From NCBI GenBank assembly GCA_963741615.1, contig CAVUIU010000023.1, positions 1-64,000 of the forward strand: a DNA stretch of 64,000 nucleotides, read 5' to 3'. A program made the translations under genes and the position numbers. Positions 34,415 to 43,851 of this stretch are shown in pieces (positions within the stretch are counted from its first letter, which is position 1; each line of letters begins with the position of its first letter). The stretch is from UBA9676 sp963741615. Its GTDB lineage: Bacteria; Actinomycetota; Actinomycetes; Streptosporangiales; Streptosporangiaceae. The notes under the pieces were generated by a model. The model worked only from the letters and a program-made list of their open reading frames with translations. It ran no database searches and had not been told where the DNA came from.

Positions 34415-35491
34415 TCACGCTGACCGGGACAGGTTGCCGCCGCCCGCCCCGACCCGCGCGAGCATGCTGGTGATTGCCCCGTTCACCAGGTCGGGGCACT
34501 CCAGGATGAGCACGTGGCCGCCGCCCGGCACCCAGATGAGATGGGAGCCGGGGATGTCCATGGCCAGCTCGATGCCGAACCGGGGCGCTATCAGCCGGTC
34601 CTTCTCCCCGACCAGCACCGTTGCCGGCGCCTGGCCGAGCGCGACCAGCGAGTCCCGCTTGTCGCACAGCAGCAGCACCTGGGCGAACCGGGCCACTACC
34701 TCCATGGGGGTAGCACTGATCATCCGTCCCAGGAAGCTGATCACAGCCGGGCTGACCTCGCCGTCCCCGAACCCGAGGTATCGCGCTCCCAGGAACGCCA
34801 GATCGGCCGAGCGCCGGCCGTGCTCCACCAGGAGGGCGCGCCTCCCCTTGGCAGCGCCGTTGAGCACGCCGGGCAGCGCCCGGCTCAGCATCGGCCGGAT
34901 CGGGGCCGGCATCCACGGGCTGCCGCTGTCCAGGCCACGCGCGGCGGTGCTGATGAGCACCGACCCGGCCACCTTGGTCCCGAACAGCTCCGGGTGCTGC
35001 TGCGCGAGCGCCATGATGGTCATGCCGCCCATGGAGTGACCAACCAGTACAACCTGGGCATCGCCCGGCGCGACCGCGTCGATGACCGCCTTCAGGTCAC
35101 GGCCGAGCTGGTCGATGCTGGCGGATCCGGACTTGGAGCGTCCGGACCGCCCATGGTCGCGCTGATCCCAGAAGACCAGCCGGTGACCGGACAGACCGCG
35201 GCGCTGGAAGTGCCAGCAGTCCTGGTTCAGCGTGTAGCCATGGGAGAAGATGACGGTGATGGGCGCGGTCGCCGGGCCGTCCGTCTCGACGTGCAGCGCC
35301 ACCCCGTCCTCGGTGAGCACGGTGAGCGGGCGCCCCCGCAGTCCCCCCAGCCGCTCGGCGGACTGCGGGTCGCCGCGGCCGCGGATCCGCCCGACCGCGA
35401 TCCGCTCGGCGGCCAGAACCGCCCCCATGCCCGCCGCTGTCGCGCCAGCGACCACCCCGGCAGCGCCGGTGATCCGCCGCCAGCTGGCCAT
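34415..35491 (-). CDS. Alpha/beta hydrolase, membrane-associated
   Basis: A 358-residue alpha/beta hydrolase. The nucleophile elbow GHSMGG, an oxyanion-side HGY (FSHGYTLNQDCW), an acid residue in VGEKDRLI and the late His in GGGHVLI make a complete triad. An N-terminal hydrophobic segment (ITGAAGVVAGATAAGMGAVLAAERI) may be a membrane anchor or signal. The gene regularly sits between alr and tsaE in actinobacteria; its substrate is not known. Confidence 0.88.
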   Translation of the reverse strand: MASWRRITGAAGVVAGATAAGMGAVLAAERIAVGRIRGRGDPQSAERLGGLRGRPLTVLTEDGVALHVETDGPATAPITVIFSHGYTLNQDCWHFQRRGLSGHRLVFWDQRDHGRSGRSKSGSASIDQLGRDLKAVIDAVAPGDAQVVLVGHSMGGMTIMALAQQHPELFGTKVAGSVLISTAARGLDSGSPWMPAPIRPMLSRALPGVLNGAAKGRRALLVEHGRRSADLAFLGARYLGFGDGEVSPAVISFLGRMISATPMEVVARFAQVLLLCDKRDSLVALGQAPATVLVGEKDRLIAPRFGIELAMDIPGSHLIWVPGGGHVLILECPDLVNGAITSMLARVGAGGGNLSRSA

Positions 35492-35583
35492 CCGCCCTCC
35501 CGCTCAGCCATTCCGAAGCTGCTCACATATGGCCCGCCCGGGCTGCTGCCGTGCGGAGCGGCACCTGGCGCCAGGCGGTGCCG

Positions 35584-36774
35584 CTATGCGGGTGATGCCG
35601 GAATACGCCCCGGCACCTCGGTGCCCGCACCGGCGGGCAGGGAATCGTGCTCATATGCTACTCCAAAGTAGCTTCTGGGCGTCCTCCCGCCGAACCTGGT
35701 CACGATCTCATAGGACAGCGTTCCCAGCGCGTCGGCCCATTCCTGGGCGGTGGGCTCGCCCGAGTCGCCAGGCCCGAACAGGACCACTTCGTCCCCTTCC
35801 ACGGCGGTCTCTTCCCCGAAATCCACGACGAACTGGTTCATGCACACGGTCCCGGAGATCAGCCGGCGCCGTCCCCGTACCTGCACCTCAGCCAGCCCGA
35901 ACGCGCCTCGCGGTACGCCTTCGGCGTAGCCCAGCGGGACCAGCCCGAGCGTGCTGGGACCCGGGGTGATGTACCGATGACCGTACGACACGCCGGTCCC
36001 CGCCGCCACCCGCTTGACCTGAACCAGCCGGGTTCTCACCGTCATCGCGGGCCGGAGCCAGGGCGGCGGGCCGCCAGGCAGCGTGGAAAGCCCGAACACA
36101 CCGCCGCCGGTCCGCACCAGGTCGAACCAGGTCTGCGGCAGCGTCAGCGTGGCGGGCGTGTTGGCCAGGTGCCGCAGCTCGGGTCTGGCACCTGCCTTCT
36201 GCGCCAGGGCGATCGCGTCGCGGAACGCCGCGACCTGGCTGCCGATCGATGGATGGCCGGGCATGTCCGCACAGGCCAGATGGGACCAGAGCCCGACGAT
36301 GACGGCATCTCCCGCCGCCTCGGCTGCCAGGGCCGTGTCCACCACGCCCGGCCACTCACTGGCGGTGGCACCGCCACGCGACATCCCGGTGTCCACCTTG
36401 AGGTGCAGGCGGGCGGGGCGGCCAGCCAGCCGTGCGGCCGCCACGATCTCGTTGACCAGGCCCACCGTCCCGGCCGAAAGATCCACGTCATGGCGGACGG
36501 CCTCCTCGTGGGCCGCTCCTGGCACGCTCATCAGGCACAGCACCGGCGCCAGCACACCCGCGGCACGCAGTGCCAGTGCCTCCGCGACGGTGATCACCCC
36601 GATCCAGCTCGCTCCGCCGGCCAGGGCAGCCCGGGCCGCGGGGACCATGCCGTGGCCGTACCCGTCGGACTTGACCACGGCCATGACGGCAGCGCCAGCA
36701 ACATGCCGCCGCAGCGCCGTGACGTTGGCGCTGACTGCGTCAAGGTCGATGAGCGTCTCCGCATGACCGTCCAT
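35584..36774 (-). CDS. alr: Alanine racemase
   Basis: The PLP enzyme makes D-alanine for peptidoglycan. PLP-binding Lys35 lies in AVVKSDGYGHG, the catalytic Tyr in GVSYGHRY, and the C-terminal domain has GTVCMNQFVVD. The segment usually reading RxGIxLYG is VRTGGGVFGLS, a modest deviation. The ATG at 36774 (MDGHAETLID) matches the family start; the frame is open far upstream but only overlaps the nnr gene. CACTGT at -12 to -7 could be a weak -10 box. Confidence 0.95.
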   Translation of the reverse strand: MDGHAETLIDLDAVSANVTALRRHVAGAAVMAVVKSDGYGHGMVPAARAALAGGASWIGVITVAEALALRAAGVLAPVLCLMSVPGAAHEEAVRHDVDLSAGTVGLVNEIVAAARLAGRPARLHLKVDTGMSRGGATASEWPGVVDTALAAEAAGDAVIVGLWSHLACADMPGHPSIGSQVAAFRDAIALAQKAGARPELRHLANTPATLTLPQTWFDLVRTGGGVFGLSTLPGGPPPWLRPAMTVRTRLVQVKRVAAGTGVSYGHRYITPGPSTLGLVPLGYAEGVPRGAFGLAEVQVRGRRRLISGTVCMNQFVVDFGEETAVEGDEVVLFGPGDSGEPTAQEWADALGTLSYEIVTRFGGRTPRSYFGVAYEHDSLPAGAGTEVPGRIPASPA

Positions 36775-36853
36775 GACCACACAGTGTGCCAGCACGTCAG
36801 CACCCAACTGGACGGCAAGCCGGGCCGCCTGCGGCGCCCGGGACCCTCCCGGC

Positions 36854-38467
36854 TCAGTCCATCCACGCCCGGACGCCGCGGATGGCCGCCGGGAGAGCGT
36901 GGACCACATCGCCCGCCGCGATCGGGCTCCCTGCCCCCGCGCCGGCCGACTCCGCACCAGCCGGGCCCGTCCCAGACGGCCCCGCGCCAGCCGCCGCCAG
37001 CCGGGCCGCGATGCCATGCAGGAACGCCGCGGCCGCGGCGGCATCGGCCGCCCCGAGCCCCTGGGCCAGCAGGGCGCCCGCGAGCCCGGAGAGCACGTCC
37101 CCTGTGCCGGCGGTGGCGAGCCACGACGTTCCCGTGGAGTTCACCAGCACCGCTCCGTCCCCGGCCAGGCCGGCCGGGCCGGGTGGGTCGGCCGGGCCGG
37201 GCCGGGCGATCACCGTGGTCGAGCCCTTGAGCAGGACAGTCACGCCGAACTCGGCCGCGGCCGCGCGGACATGCTCCAGGCGGCGTGCCGCCACCTGCGC
37301 CGGGTCGGTTCCCAGCAGCCGGGCGAGCTCGCCAGCGTGCGGGGTCAGCAATGTGGGAGCCGCCCGGGCCAGCAGCCCTCGTTCCTGCGCGACCAGGGTC
37401 AGCCCGTCGGCATCGACCAGCACCGGCACGTCCGTGGACAGAACCGCGGCCAGCCGGTGCCTCGCCGCCTCGTCGGTGCCCATGCCGGGCCCGGCCACCC
37501 AGGCCTGCACCCGCCCGGCGGCCTCGACCTCCTGGCCAGCGCCGGGACCGTCCCCGGTCACCGTGATCAGCGCTTCAGGCCACTGCTGGCGGACGACCGC
37601 GACGGCCGGCCCGGCCGAAACCAGCCTGACCATGCCGACCCCGCCCCGCAGGGCACCGCCGACAGCGAGCGCCGCGGCGCCGGTGAAACGCGCACTGCCC
37701 GCGACGATGCCCAGCACTCCCCGGCGGTACTTGTCGGAGTCGCCGGGCGGCTGCCGGAGCAGGGCCGCCACGTCCACCGCCTGGAACCCGGCCGCGGCAG
37801 GCACCGGCAGGTAAGGCCCGAGCCCGATATCGACCAGTTCCACCACTCCGGCGTGGTCCGCGCCCGGGTCGATCAGCAGGCCCGGCTTCCAGGTGCCGAA
37901 GGTCACCGTGACATCCGCCCGCACCGCCGGGCCGCCCACCTCGCCCGTGTCCGCGTCGATCCCGCTCGGCAGGTCCACCGCCACCACCGAAGGGCCCGTG
38001 CCCGGGTGCCCCGGCAGGTCCCCGGTCCGGGCCTGTGCGACCAGGCCGGCCAGGGTCGAGTAGGGCTCGCGCAGCCCACCGCGGCCGCCGATTCCGAGCA
38101 GTCCGTCCAGCACCAGTTCCGCGGCGGCGATCAAGGCAGGCAGATCGGGGTCATCGGCGCCGGTAACACGCCCGCCCGCCATGCGCAGCGCCGCCGCCCC
38201 CTGCTCGTGGATGCGGCCGCCCGCGGCCACGGCGACCACACCCGCACCGCGCCGGGCCAGCCGGGCGCCCGCGTAGAGGGCGTCGCCGCCGTTGTCGCCG
38301 CTGCCGGCCAGCACGACGATCCTGGCCCCGTAGACCTTCCCGGCCATACCGGCACAGACCGACGCGAGCCCGGCGGCGGCCCGCTGCATCAGCGCCCCGG
38401 GCGGGACAGTGGCCATGAGGGCCTGTTCGGCTGCCCGGATTGTGGCTACATCGTGCGCGTTCCTCAT
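36854..38467 (-). CDS. nnr: Bifunctional NAD(P)HX epimerase/dehydratase
   Basis: The fused repair enzyme restores hydrated NADH/NADPH. The N half is the epimerase (YjeF N domain, GSGDNGGDALYAGARLARRG and VAVDLPSGIDADTG). The C half is the ADP-dependent dehydratase (SARFTGAAALAVGGALRGGVGMV and TAGTGDVLSGLAGALLAQG). It is 537 residues, with an Ala/Gly-rich loop near the C terminus. Its ATG overlaps the acpS stop by four bases. Confidence 0.95.
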   Translation of the reverse strand: MRNAHDVATIRAAEQALMATVPPGALMQRAAAGLASVCAGMAGKVYGARIVVLAGSGDNGGDALYAGARLARRGAGVVAVAAGGRIHEQGAAALRMAGGRVTGADDPDLPALIAAAELVLDGLLGIGGRGGLREPYSTLAGLVAQARTGDLPGHPGTGPSVVAVDLPSGIDADTGEVGGPAVRADVTVTFGTWKPGLLIDPGADHAGVVELVDIGLGPYLPVPAAAGFQAVDVAALLRQPPGDSDKYRRGVLGIVAGSARFTGAAALAVGGALRGGVGMVRLVSAGPAVAVVRQQWPEALITVTGDGPGAGQEVEAAGRVQAWVAGPGMGTDEAARHRLAAVLSTDVPVLVDADGLTLVAQERGLLARAAPTLLTPHAGELARLLGTDPAQVAARRLEHVRAAAAEFGVTVLLKGSTTVIARPGPADPPGPAGLAGDGAVLVNSTGTSWLATAGTGDVLSGLAGALLAQGLGAADAAAAAAFLHGIAARLAAAGAGPSGTGPAGAESAGAGAGSPIAAGDVVHALPAAIRGVRAWMD

Positions 38468-38814
38468 CCTTCTGCCACCACCATCGCCACGCTCAGGCCT
38501 CCGTCATGGGTGATCGACAGGTGCCAGTGGCGCACCCCTCGCCGGGCCGCCGCTTCCGCCACCGTGCCGCGGGCCGCCAGCGAGGGGCGCCCGGCGCTGT
38601 TGTGCGTGATCTCCACGTCCGCCCAGCGCAGCCCCGGGGGCCCCCCCAGGGCCTTCGCCGCTGCCTCCTTGGCGGCGAAACAGGCGGCCAGCGAGGCTGG
38701 GCCACCGCCGCGTTCGCCGTCCGTGAACAGGCGGGATGCCAGGGCCGGGGTCCGGCGCAACGCGGACTCGAGCCGCGCGATGTCCACGATGTCCACACCG
38801 ATGCCCACGATCAC
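38464..38814 (-). CDS. acpS: Holo-[acyl-carrier-protein] synthase
   Basis: AcpS transfers phosphopantetheine from CoA to acyl carrier protein. The 116-residue protein has the Mg-binding GVDIVDIARLE at the start and CFAAKEAAAKALGG, the two diagnostic motifs. It starts at a GTG 58 bases after the glmS stop and is coupled to nnr by an ATGA overlap. Confidence 0.95.
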   Translation of the reverse strand: MIVGIGVDIVDIARLESALRRTPALASRLFTDGERGGGPASLAACFAAKEAAAKALGGPPGLRWADVEITHNSAGRPSLAARGTVAEAAARRGVRHWHLSITHDGGLSVAMVVAEG

Positions 38815-38872
38815 GCCCCCAGCCTGCCACTGCCGGGCACCGGGGGGCGACGAGCCAGGCCGGCCGGGCGCC

Positions 38873-40366
38873 TCACTCCACCGTGACCGACTTGGCGAGG
38901 TTGCGCGGCTGGTCCACGTCGTGCCCCTTGGCCGTGGCCAGCTCGCATGCGAAGACCTGCAGCGGCACCGTGGTCACCAGCGGCTGCAGGAGCGTGGGCA
39001 CGTGCGGGACCTCGATCAGCGTGTCCGCATAGGGCTTGACCTCGTGGTCGCCCTCTTCGGCGACGACAACGGCCCTGGCCCCCCTGGCCCGCACTTCCTG
39101 GATATTCGAAACGATTTTGTCGTGGAGGACGCCGCGGCCCTCGGCAGGGGGCACCACCACGACCACCGGCAGGCCGTCCTCGATGAGCGCGATCAGCCCG
39201 TGCTTCAGCTCCCCGGCGGCGAAAACTTCCGCGTGCATGTACGCGAGTTCCTTGAGCTTGAGCGCGCCTTCCAGGGCGACCGGGTAGCCGACATGGCGGC
39301 CGAGGAACAGCACGCACCGCTGCGCTGCCAGGTCCCGGGCCAGGGTGCGGACCGGAGCCGTTGACGTTGCAGATGGCCAGCACCCGCGAACGCTGCTCAC
39401 GCGCGTGCCGCACCGCCATCAGCGTGTCCATCGTTTCCCCTGACTGGGAGATGGCTATGACCAGGGTGGACCGGGTCAGGATCGGGTCCCGGTAGCGGAA
39501 CTCGCTGGCCAGCTCCACCTCGCACGGGATCCGGCACCAGTGCTCGATGGCGTACTTGGCGATCATCCCGGCGTGGTACGCGGTGCCGCACGCCACCACG
39601 ATGATCTTGTCGGCCTCGCGCAGCTCGTCCACGGGCAGCCGCATCTCGTCCAGGGTCAGCTGCCCGTCCGGGCCGACGCGGCCGAGCAGCGTGTCGGCGA
39701 TCGCCCGCGGCTGCTCGGCGATCTCCTTCAGCATGAAGTAGGTCGAACCCCGCCTTCTCCGCGGCCGATATGTCCCAGTCCACCTGGTATTCGGTGACCT
39801 CGGCCGGCGTGCCGTCAAACCGGGTGACGTGCACGCTGTCCGCGCGGATCTCGGCGACCTGATCCTGGCCCAGTTCCACCGCGCTGCGGGTGTAGGCGAT
39901 GAACGCCGCCACGTCGCTGGCGAGGAAGTTCTCCTTCTCGCCGCGGGCGACCACCAGCGGGGAGTTGCGGCGGGCGCCGACCACCGCGCCGGGATCCCGG
40001 ACGTCCACGGCGACAAGGGTGAATGCCCCCTCCAGCCGGCGGCAGACCCGCCGCATGGCCTCCGCGAGCATCCCCGGCTGGCCCGGCCCCGTGCTGGCAG
40101 GCCCCGTGCCGGTTGGGGTCGGTGGGCGCACCGTGCGTCGCCCAGCGGGTGTGGCCGAGCCCGACATTCCCCCGCAGCGGCGGCTCCGCGGCGAGCGCCT
40201 TCACCAGGTTGGTGAGCTTGCCTGCCCGCTTCAGCGATGCCAGCGTGCCATCGGCGAGCACCGCGATGCCCGCCGAGTCATAGCCCCGGTATTCCAGCCG
40301 GGTGAGCCCTTCGATGAGCACGTCGGCCGCCTGGCGATGACCGGCGTATCCCACGATGCCGCACAT
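38873..40366 (-). pseudogene. glmS: Glutamine-fructose-6-phosphate aminotransferase, multiply disrupted
   Basis: GlmS makes glucosamine-6-phosphate for cell-wall synthesis. The N terminus (MCGIVGYAGHRQAADVLIEGL, catalytic Cys2) and C terminus (DVDQPRNLAKSVTVE) are intact, but the gene is broken. After GHTRWATHGAPTD the sequence jumps (about 40070-40114) to MRRVCRRLEGAFTLVA, losing 55-60 codons that include the NGIIEN and TDTEV parts of the glutaminase site. One extra G at 39741/39742 shifts the frame. After VLAICNV (about 39350-39375) it jumps to VRTLARDLAAQRC, losing about 75 codons of the isomerase domain. The total is about 1.5 kb against 1.85 kb expected. It is either mis-assembled or a real pseudogene with a second copy elsewhere. 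Confidence 0.9.
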
Positions 40367-40486
40367 AAGTTGCTCCTATGCCGAAGCCAGTCAGCGACTC
40401 GGGTCATCACCTTGTCCGGGCACCCAGCACGGCCGGCCAGGCTCTGGCGCTAGCGCGGACCCACAGGCCGCGCTGGCGGCCGGCTA

Positions 40487-41854
40487 TCAGGACGCGGCAC
40501 GGATGACCGACGCCAGCTGGTTCGCCAGGTACCGGGCACGATCAGCATCCACCGCCTCGACCATGACCCGGACCGCGGGCTCGGTGCCACTCGGCCGCAC
40601 CAGGATCCTGCCCGAACGGCCCAGTTCCGCCTTGGCGGCGGCGACCTGCGCCGCCACCACCGGGGAGGAGGCAACCCGTGCCTTATCGACTCCAGCGACG
40701 TTGACGAGCACCTGTGGGTACCGGGTCATCACCTTCGCGAGGTCGGCCAGGGGAATCCGCTCACGGGCGACGGCGGCCAGCAGGTGCAGCGCGGTAAGAA
40801 TGCCGTCACCGGTGGTCGCGTGCTCCAGCATGATGATGTGGCCGGACTGCTCGCCACCGAGGACGTAATCGCCCGCCCGCATCGCTTCCAGCACGTACCT
40901 GTCCCCGACCGCGGTCTCCACCACGGTGACACCGGCGTTCTTCATGGCCAGCCGGAACCCGAGGTTGGACATGACCGTGGCGACCACGGTGTCGGCGGCC
41001 AGCCGGCCGCTGGCCTTGAGCTCAAGCGCGAGTACGGCCATGATCTGGTCCCCGTCGATCACCTGCCCGCCGGCATCCACCGCAAGGCACCTGTCAGCGT
41101 CGCCATCGTGCGCGACGCCGGCATCGGCCCCGTGCTCGATGACGGCTGCCCGTAGCACGTCCAGATGGGTCGAGCCGCAGCCGTCGTTGATGTTCTCACC
41201 ATCGGGTTCTGCCCCGATCGCGATCACGTCCGCACCCGCCCGGCGCAGCAACAACGGGGCCACCTCAGAGGCGGCGCCATTTGCGCAGTCCACCACCACC
41301 CGCAAGCCGGCCAGAGGCCGCGCGCGCAGCGAGGCGAGCAGGTGGGTGAGATAGCGATCCCGCGACCCACAGTGGTCGCTGACCCTGCCGAAGCCCCCGC
41401 GGGGCACGCCGGCCACGGCGTCGCCCGGCAGGCCCAGCCTCGCCTCGATCTCGTCTTCGGCGGCGTCGGCAAACTTGAAGCCGCCCCTGGCAAACAGCTT
41501 GATCCCGTTGTCCTGAGCCGGGTTGTGGCTGGCCGACAGCATGACCCCCAGGTCAGCGGACAGGTCGGCGGTAAGGAAGGCGACGGCCGGAGTCGGGATC
41601 ACCCCGAGCCGGAGCACGTCCACCCCGGCGCCGGCCAGGCCTGCCACCACGGCGGACTCCAGGAACTCACCCGACGCGCGGGGATCCCGTCCCACGACCG
41701 CCACCGGGCGCCTGCCCGCCGCCTGCGCGCGGCCGAACACGCCAGTTTCGTGCAGTACTTCAGCGGAAGCGACGGCCAGGTCCATGGCCAGGCGAGCCGT
41801 CAGGTCATCGCCTGCCACGCCCCGAACGCCGTCTGTCCCAAAGAGCCGGCCCAT
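40487..41854 (-). CDS. glmM: Phosphoglucosamine mutase
   Basis: GlmM interconverts glucosamine-6-phosphate and glucosamine-1-phosphate, the step after GlmS. The phosphoserine loop SASHNPAQDNGIKLF, the metal loop HDGDADRCLAVD and the C-terminal phosphate site RPSGTEPAVRVM are all present in a normal-length 455-residue protein. It lies between rpsI and glmS as in other actinobacteria. Confidence 0.97.
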   Translation of the reverse strand: MGRLFGTDGVRGVAGDDLTARLAMDLAVASAEVLHETGVFGRAQAAGRRPVAVVGRDPRASGEFLESAVVAGLAGAGVDVLRLGVIPTPAVAFLTADLSADLGVMLSASHNPAQDNGIKLFARGGFKFADAAEDEIEARLGLPGDAVAGVPRGGFGRVSDHCGSRDRYLTHLLASLRARPLAGLRVVVDCANGAASEVAPLLLRRAGADVIAIGAEPDGENINDGCGSTHLDVLRAAVIEHGADAGVAHDGDADRCLAVDAGGQVIDGDQIMAVLALELKASGRLAADTVVATVMSNLGFRLAMKNAGVTVVETAVGDRYVLEAMRAGDYVLGGEQSGHIIMLEHATTGDGILTALHLLAAVARERIPLADLAKVMTRYPQVLVNVAGVDKARVASSPVVAAQVAAAKAELGRSGRILVRPSGTEPAVRVMVEAVDADRARYLANQLASVIRAAS

Positions 41855-41919
41855 GAAACGTGCCCCCCCGTTTCCAGGTGCCGTCCTGATGGATGCATCG
41901 CCAATGCGCGAGCGCCTGA

Positions 41920-42450
41920 TCAGCGCTTCGAGTATTGAGGTGCCTTCCTGGCCTTCTTGAGGCCGTACTTCTTGCGCTCCTTGACCCGGGCATCCCGGGT
42001 GAGGAAGCCTGCTCGTTTCAGGGTAACCCGGTTCTCCGGGTTGACCAGCGTCAGGGCGCGTGCGATCCCCAGCCGCAGTGCACCAGCCTGGCCGGTGACC
42101 CCGCCGCCAGTGATCCGGGCGACCACGTCGAACTGTCCGTCAGCCCCGAGGGTCACGAACGGCTCACTGATGAGCTGCTGGTGCACCTTGTTCGGGAAGA
42201 AATCCTCCAGCGACCGTTCGTTGATGCGCCACTGGCCTGTGCCCGGGGTGATGCGGACCCGCGCGATCGCCTCCTTACGCCGGCCAGTGCCCAGCGCGTT
42301 GCCGGTCACCACCGGCCGGCGTGCCGCCGGGCGGCCCTCCGCCTCTGCGGACGTCTCGGTGGTGTACTCCGACACATGCTCGCCGGTGTCATCCTCGGTC
42401 TGCGCGTCGGCGCCCTCAACGAGCGTCTGCGTGCCTGTGGGCTCGGCCAC
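41920..42450 (-). CDS. rpsI: 30S ribosomal protein uS9
   Basis: The C-terminal 130 residues are canonical uS9 (GTGRRKEAIARVRITPGTG and the end KKARKAPQYSKR). The first 45 or so residues are an acidic Thr/Glu-rich extension typical of actinobacterial S9. It is the second gene of the rplM-rpsI operon. Confidence 0.97.
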   Translation of the reverse strand: MAEPTGTQTLVEGADAQTEDDTGEHVSEYTTETSAEAEGRPAARRPVVTGNALGTGRRKEAIARVRITPGTGQWRINERSLEDFFPNKVHQQLISEPFVTLGADGQFDVVARITGGGVTGQAGALRLGIARALTLVNPENRVTLKRAGFLTRDARVKERKKYGLKKARKAPQYSKR

Positions 42451-42493
42451 GGTACTTTCCTCTTACTTCCTGATCGGCTTGGTCATCGCGGCG

Positions 42494-42964
42494 TCACCTG
42501 CCGCCAGCAGGCGGCCCCGCCTGCTGCGCTATCTGCTTGATCGTGAACGGGGTCGGCTGCTGTGCCTGGTGCGGGTGATCGGGGCCCGCGTACACCTTCA
42601 GCTTGCGGAGCATGTTCCGGCCAAGCGAGTTCTTGGGCAACATGCCCTTGACCGCCTTCTCGACCACCCGCTCCGGGTGCTTGGCGAGCAGTTCGGAGTA
42701 GGCCACCGAATGCATGCCCCCGGGGTAACCGGAGTGGTGGTAGGCGCGCTTGTCCTGGAGCTTGTTACCGCTCAGGGCGACCTTCTCGGCGTTAACCACG
42801 ATCACGAAGTCGCCGGTGTCGATGTGCGGCGCGAAGATCGGCTTGTGCTTCCCGCGCAGCAACGTCGCCACATGGCTGGCCAGGCGGCCGAGCACGACAT
42901 CGGAGGCATCGATGACATGCCACTGACGCTGGATGTCACCGGCCTTGGGGCTAAAAGTGCGCAC
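42494..42964 (-). CDS. rplM: 50S ribosomal protein uL13
   Basis: The 156-residue protein has VIDASDVVLGRLASHVATLLRGKHK and HSGYPGGMHSV, signatures of uL13. It starts at GTG 42964 with GAAGG nine bases upstream and is headed by a good promoter about 150 bases upstream. It begins the rplM-rpsI-glmM transcript. Confidence 0.97.
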   Translation of the reverse strand: MRTFSPKAGDIQRQWHVIDASDVVLGRLASHVATLLRGKHKPIFAPHIDTGDFVIVVNAEKVALSGNKLQDKRAYHHSGYPGGMHSVAYSELLAKHPERVVEKAVKGMLPKNSLGRNMLRKLKVYAGPDHPHQAQQPTPFTIKQIAQQAGPPAGGR

Positions 42965-43109
42965 TGTCGTAAGCCTTCACATGTGGGACCTGATACGTGG
43001 GCCCGCGCCGAGGTGATCGTCCAGGCGAGGGAGTCCCCGCACCAGCCGCCGCGTGACCACCCCGATGAGCGGGCACCGCAGGCATGCCGATACGCATGGA
43101 CGCTTGTGA

Positions 43110-43139
43110 AGGATACCGGCCACAACCGATGACGGTCAA
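43110..43139 (-). promoter_or_regulatory. rplM-rpsI promoter
   Basis: On the minus strand TTGACC (43134-43139) and TATCCT (43110-43115) are separated by 18 bases, a close match to the housekeeping consensus. The transcript would begin near 43103, giving a leader of about 140 bases before the rplM GTG. Confidence 0.7.
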
Positions 43140-43400
43140 AGTGAGCCGGACGGCCCGGGGGCAACGGGCCGCCTCCGGCCCTGCGGCGCGGAGCCGGGCT
43201 GGCCTGTGTGAAAAGGGCGCACTGCGCGAAAGGGTATGTCCTTCGCGGAACCAGACAACCATGTGGAAGCTGACAAGCTATGCGGCACGAGATCATTGAC
43301 GTGAAAGTTGGGAGGTATGCGAAAGGTGAAGGGCAGTGACGGCGGCGGGCCGGGGGGAGAGCGGGGGACCCACAGGCAGCGCCTGGAGAGCTGGGCAGGG

Positions 43401-43645
43401 CCCGGAAGGCCAGCGCAGGGCAGAGTGGGACCCCGCAAGGCCAGCACAGGGCAGAGCAGGACCCCGCAAGGCCAGCGCAGAGGCAGCTGCGGGGACCGCT
43501 GCGTGGGCAGCGCAGCGCAGAACCCCGCAAGGCCAGCGCAGAGGCAGCTGCGGGGACCGCTGCGTGGGCAGAGCAGCGCAGAACCCGGCAAGGCCAGCGC
43601 AGGGCAGCATGCAGAGACCTCTCCGCGGGCAGCGCAGAGCAGAGA
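43401..43645. repeat. GCAG-rich minisatellite with 30- and 61-base periods
   Basis: The array consists of two units of about 30 bases (starting 43401 and 43431), two nearly identical units of 61 bases (43462 and 43523) and a diverged third (43584). All begin with CCCGCAAGGCCAGC or a close variant. Each 61-base unit contains CCCCGCA paired with TGCGGGG and CGCTGC paired with GCAGCG, so each could fold into two adjacent hairpins. Spacer-like unique sequence is absent, so it is not CRISPR. Confidence 0.75.
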
Positions 43646-43839
43646 CCGGGGACGGCGCAGGCCGAGCAGGAACAGCATGAGAGGCAGACCGACCACATGC
43701 CCGGGCCGACTGCCGCGCAGCCTCTCGGGCGGTAACCGCCCCCATACTGCCTGCCCGTCCCGGAAGCCTTTCCTGGCCTACGAATAAGCCACCGGACCGG
43801 GAAAATGCCTGACCGCGCGATGTCAGCCGCTCAGGGGGA

Positions 43840-43845
43840 TACGCT
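43840..43845 (+). promoter_or_regulatory. Candidate -10 hexamer TACGCT (leaderless start)
   Basis: TACGCT occupies exactly -12 to -7 relative to the ATG at 43852, the same hexamer and distance as at 9808-9813. Confidence 0.45.
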
Positions 43846-43851
43846 CGCGCC

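Larger units (their letters stand above)
42965..43851. other. Divergent intergenic region between rplM and the gene at 43852
   Basis: About 890 bases without a supported gene. It holds the rplM promoter and a leader of about 140 bases on the minus strand, a GCAG-rich minisatellite (43401-43645), and a -10 box for the gene at 43852. Open frames on both strands across the minisatellite are low-complexity Ala/Gly/Arg repeats and are not credible proteins. Confidence 0.6.

Noticed and set aside
36774..37044. Upstream extension of alr into the nnr gene
   Set aside because: The added 90 residues are Arg/Pro-rich and opposite in character to alanine racemase N termini; the family start at MDGHAETLID fits.
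43401..43645. CRISPR-like array
   Set aside because: Units are directly abutting with 30- and 61-base periods and no unique spacers of constant length, and no cas gene is nearby.
42802..43698. Minus-strand frames across the rplM upstream region
   Set aside because: They are repeats of Ala/Leu/Arg/Pro words produced by the minisatellite and include the rplM promoter and part of rplM in another frame.
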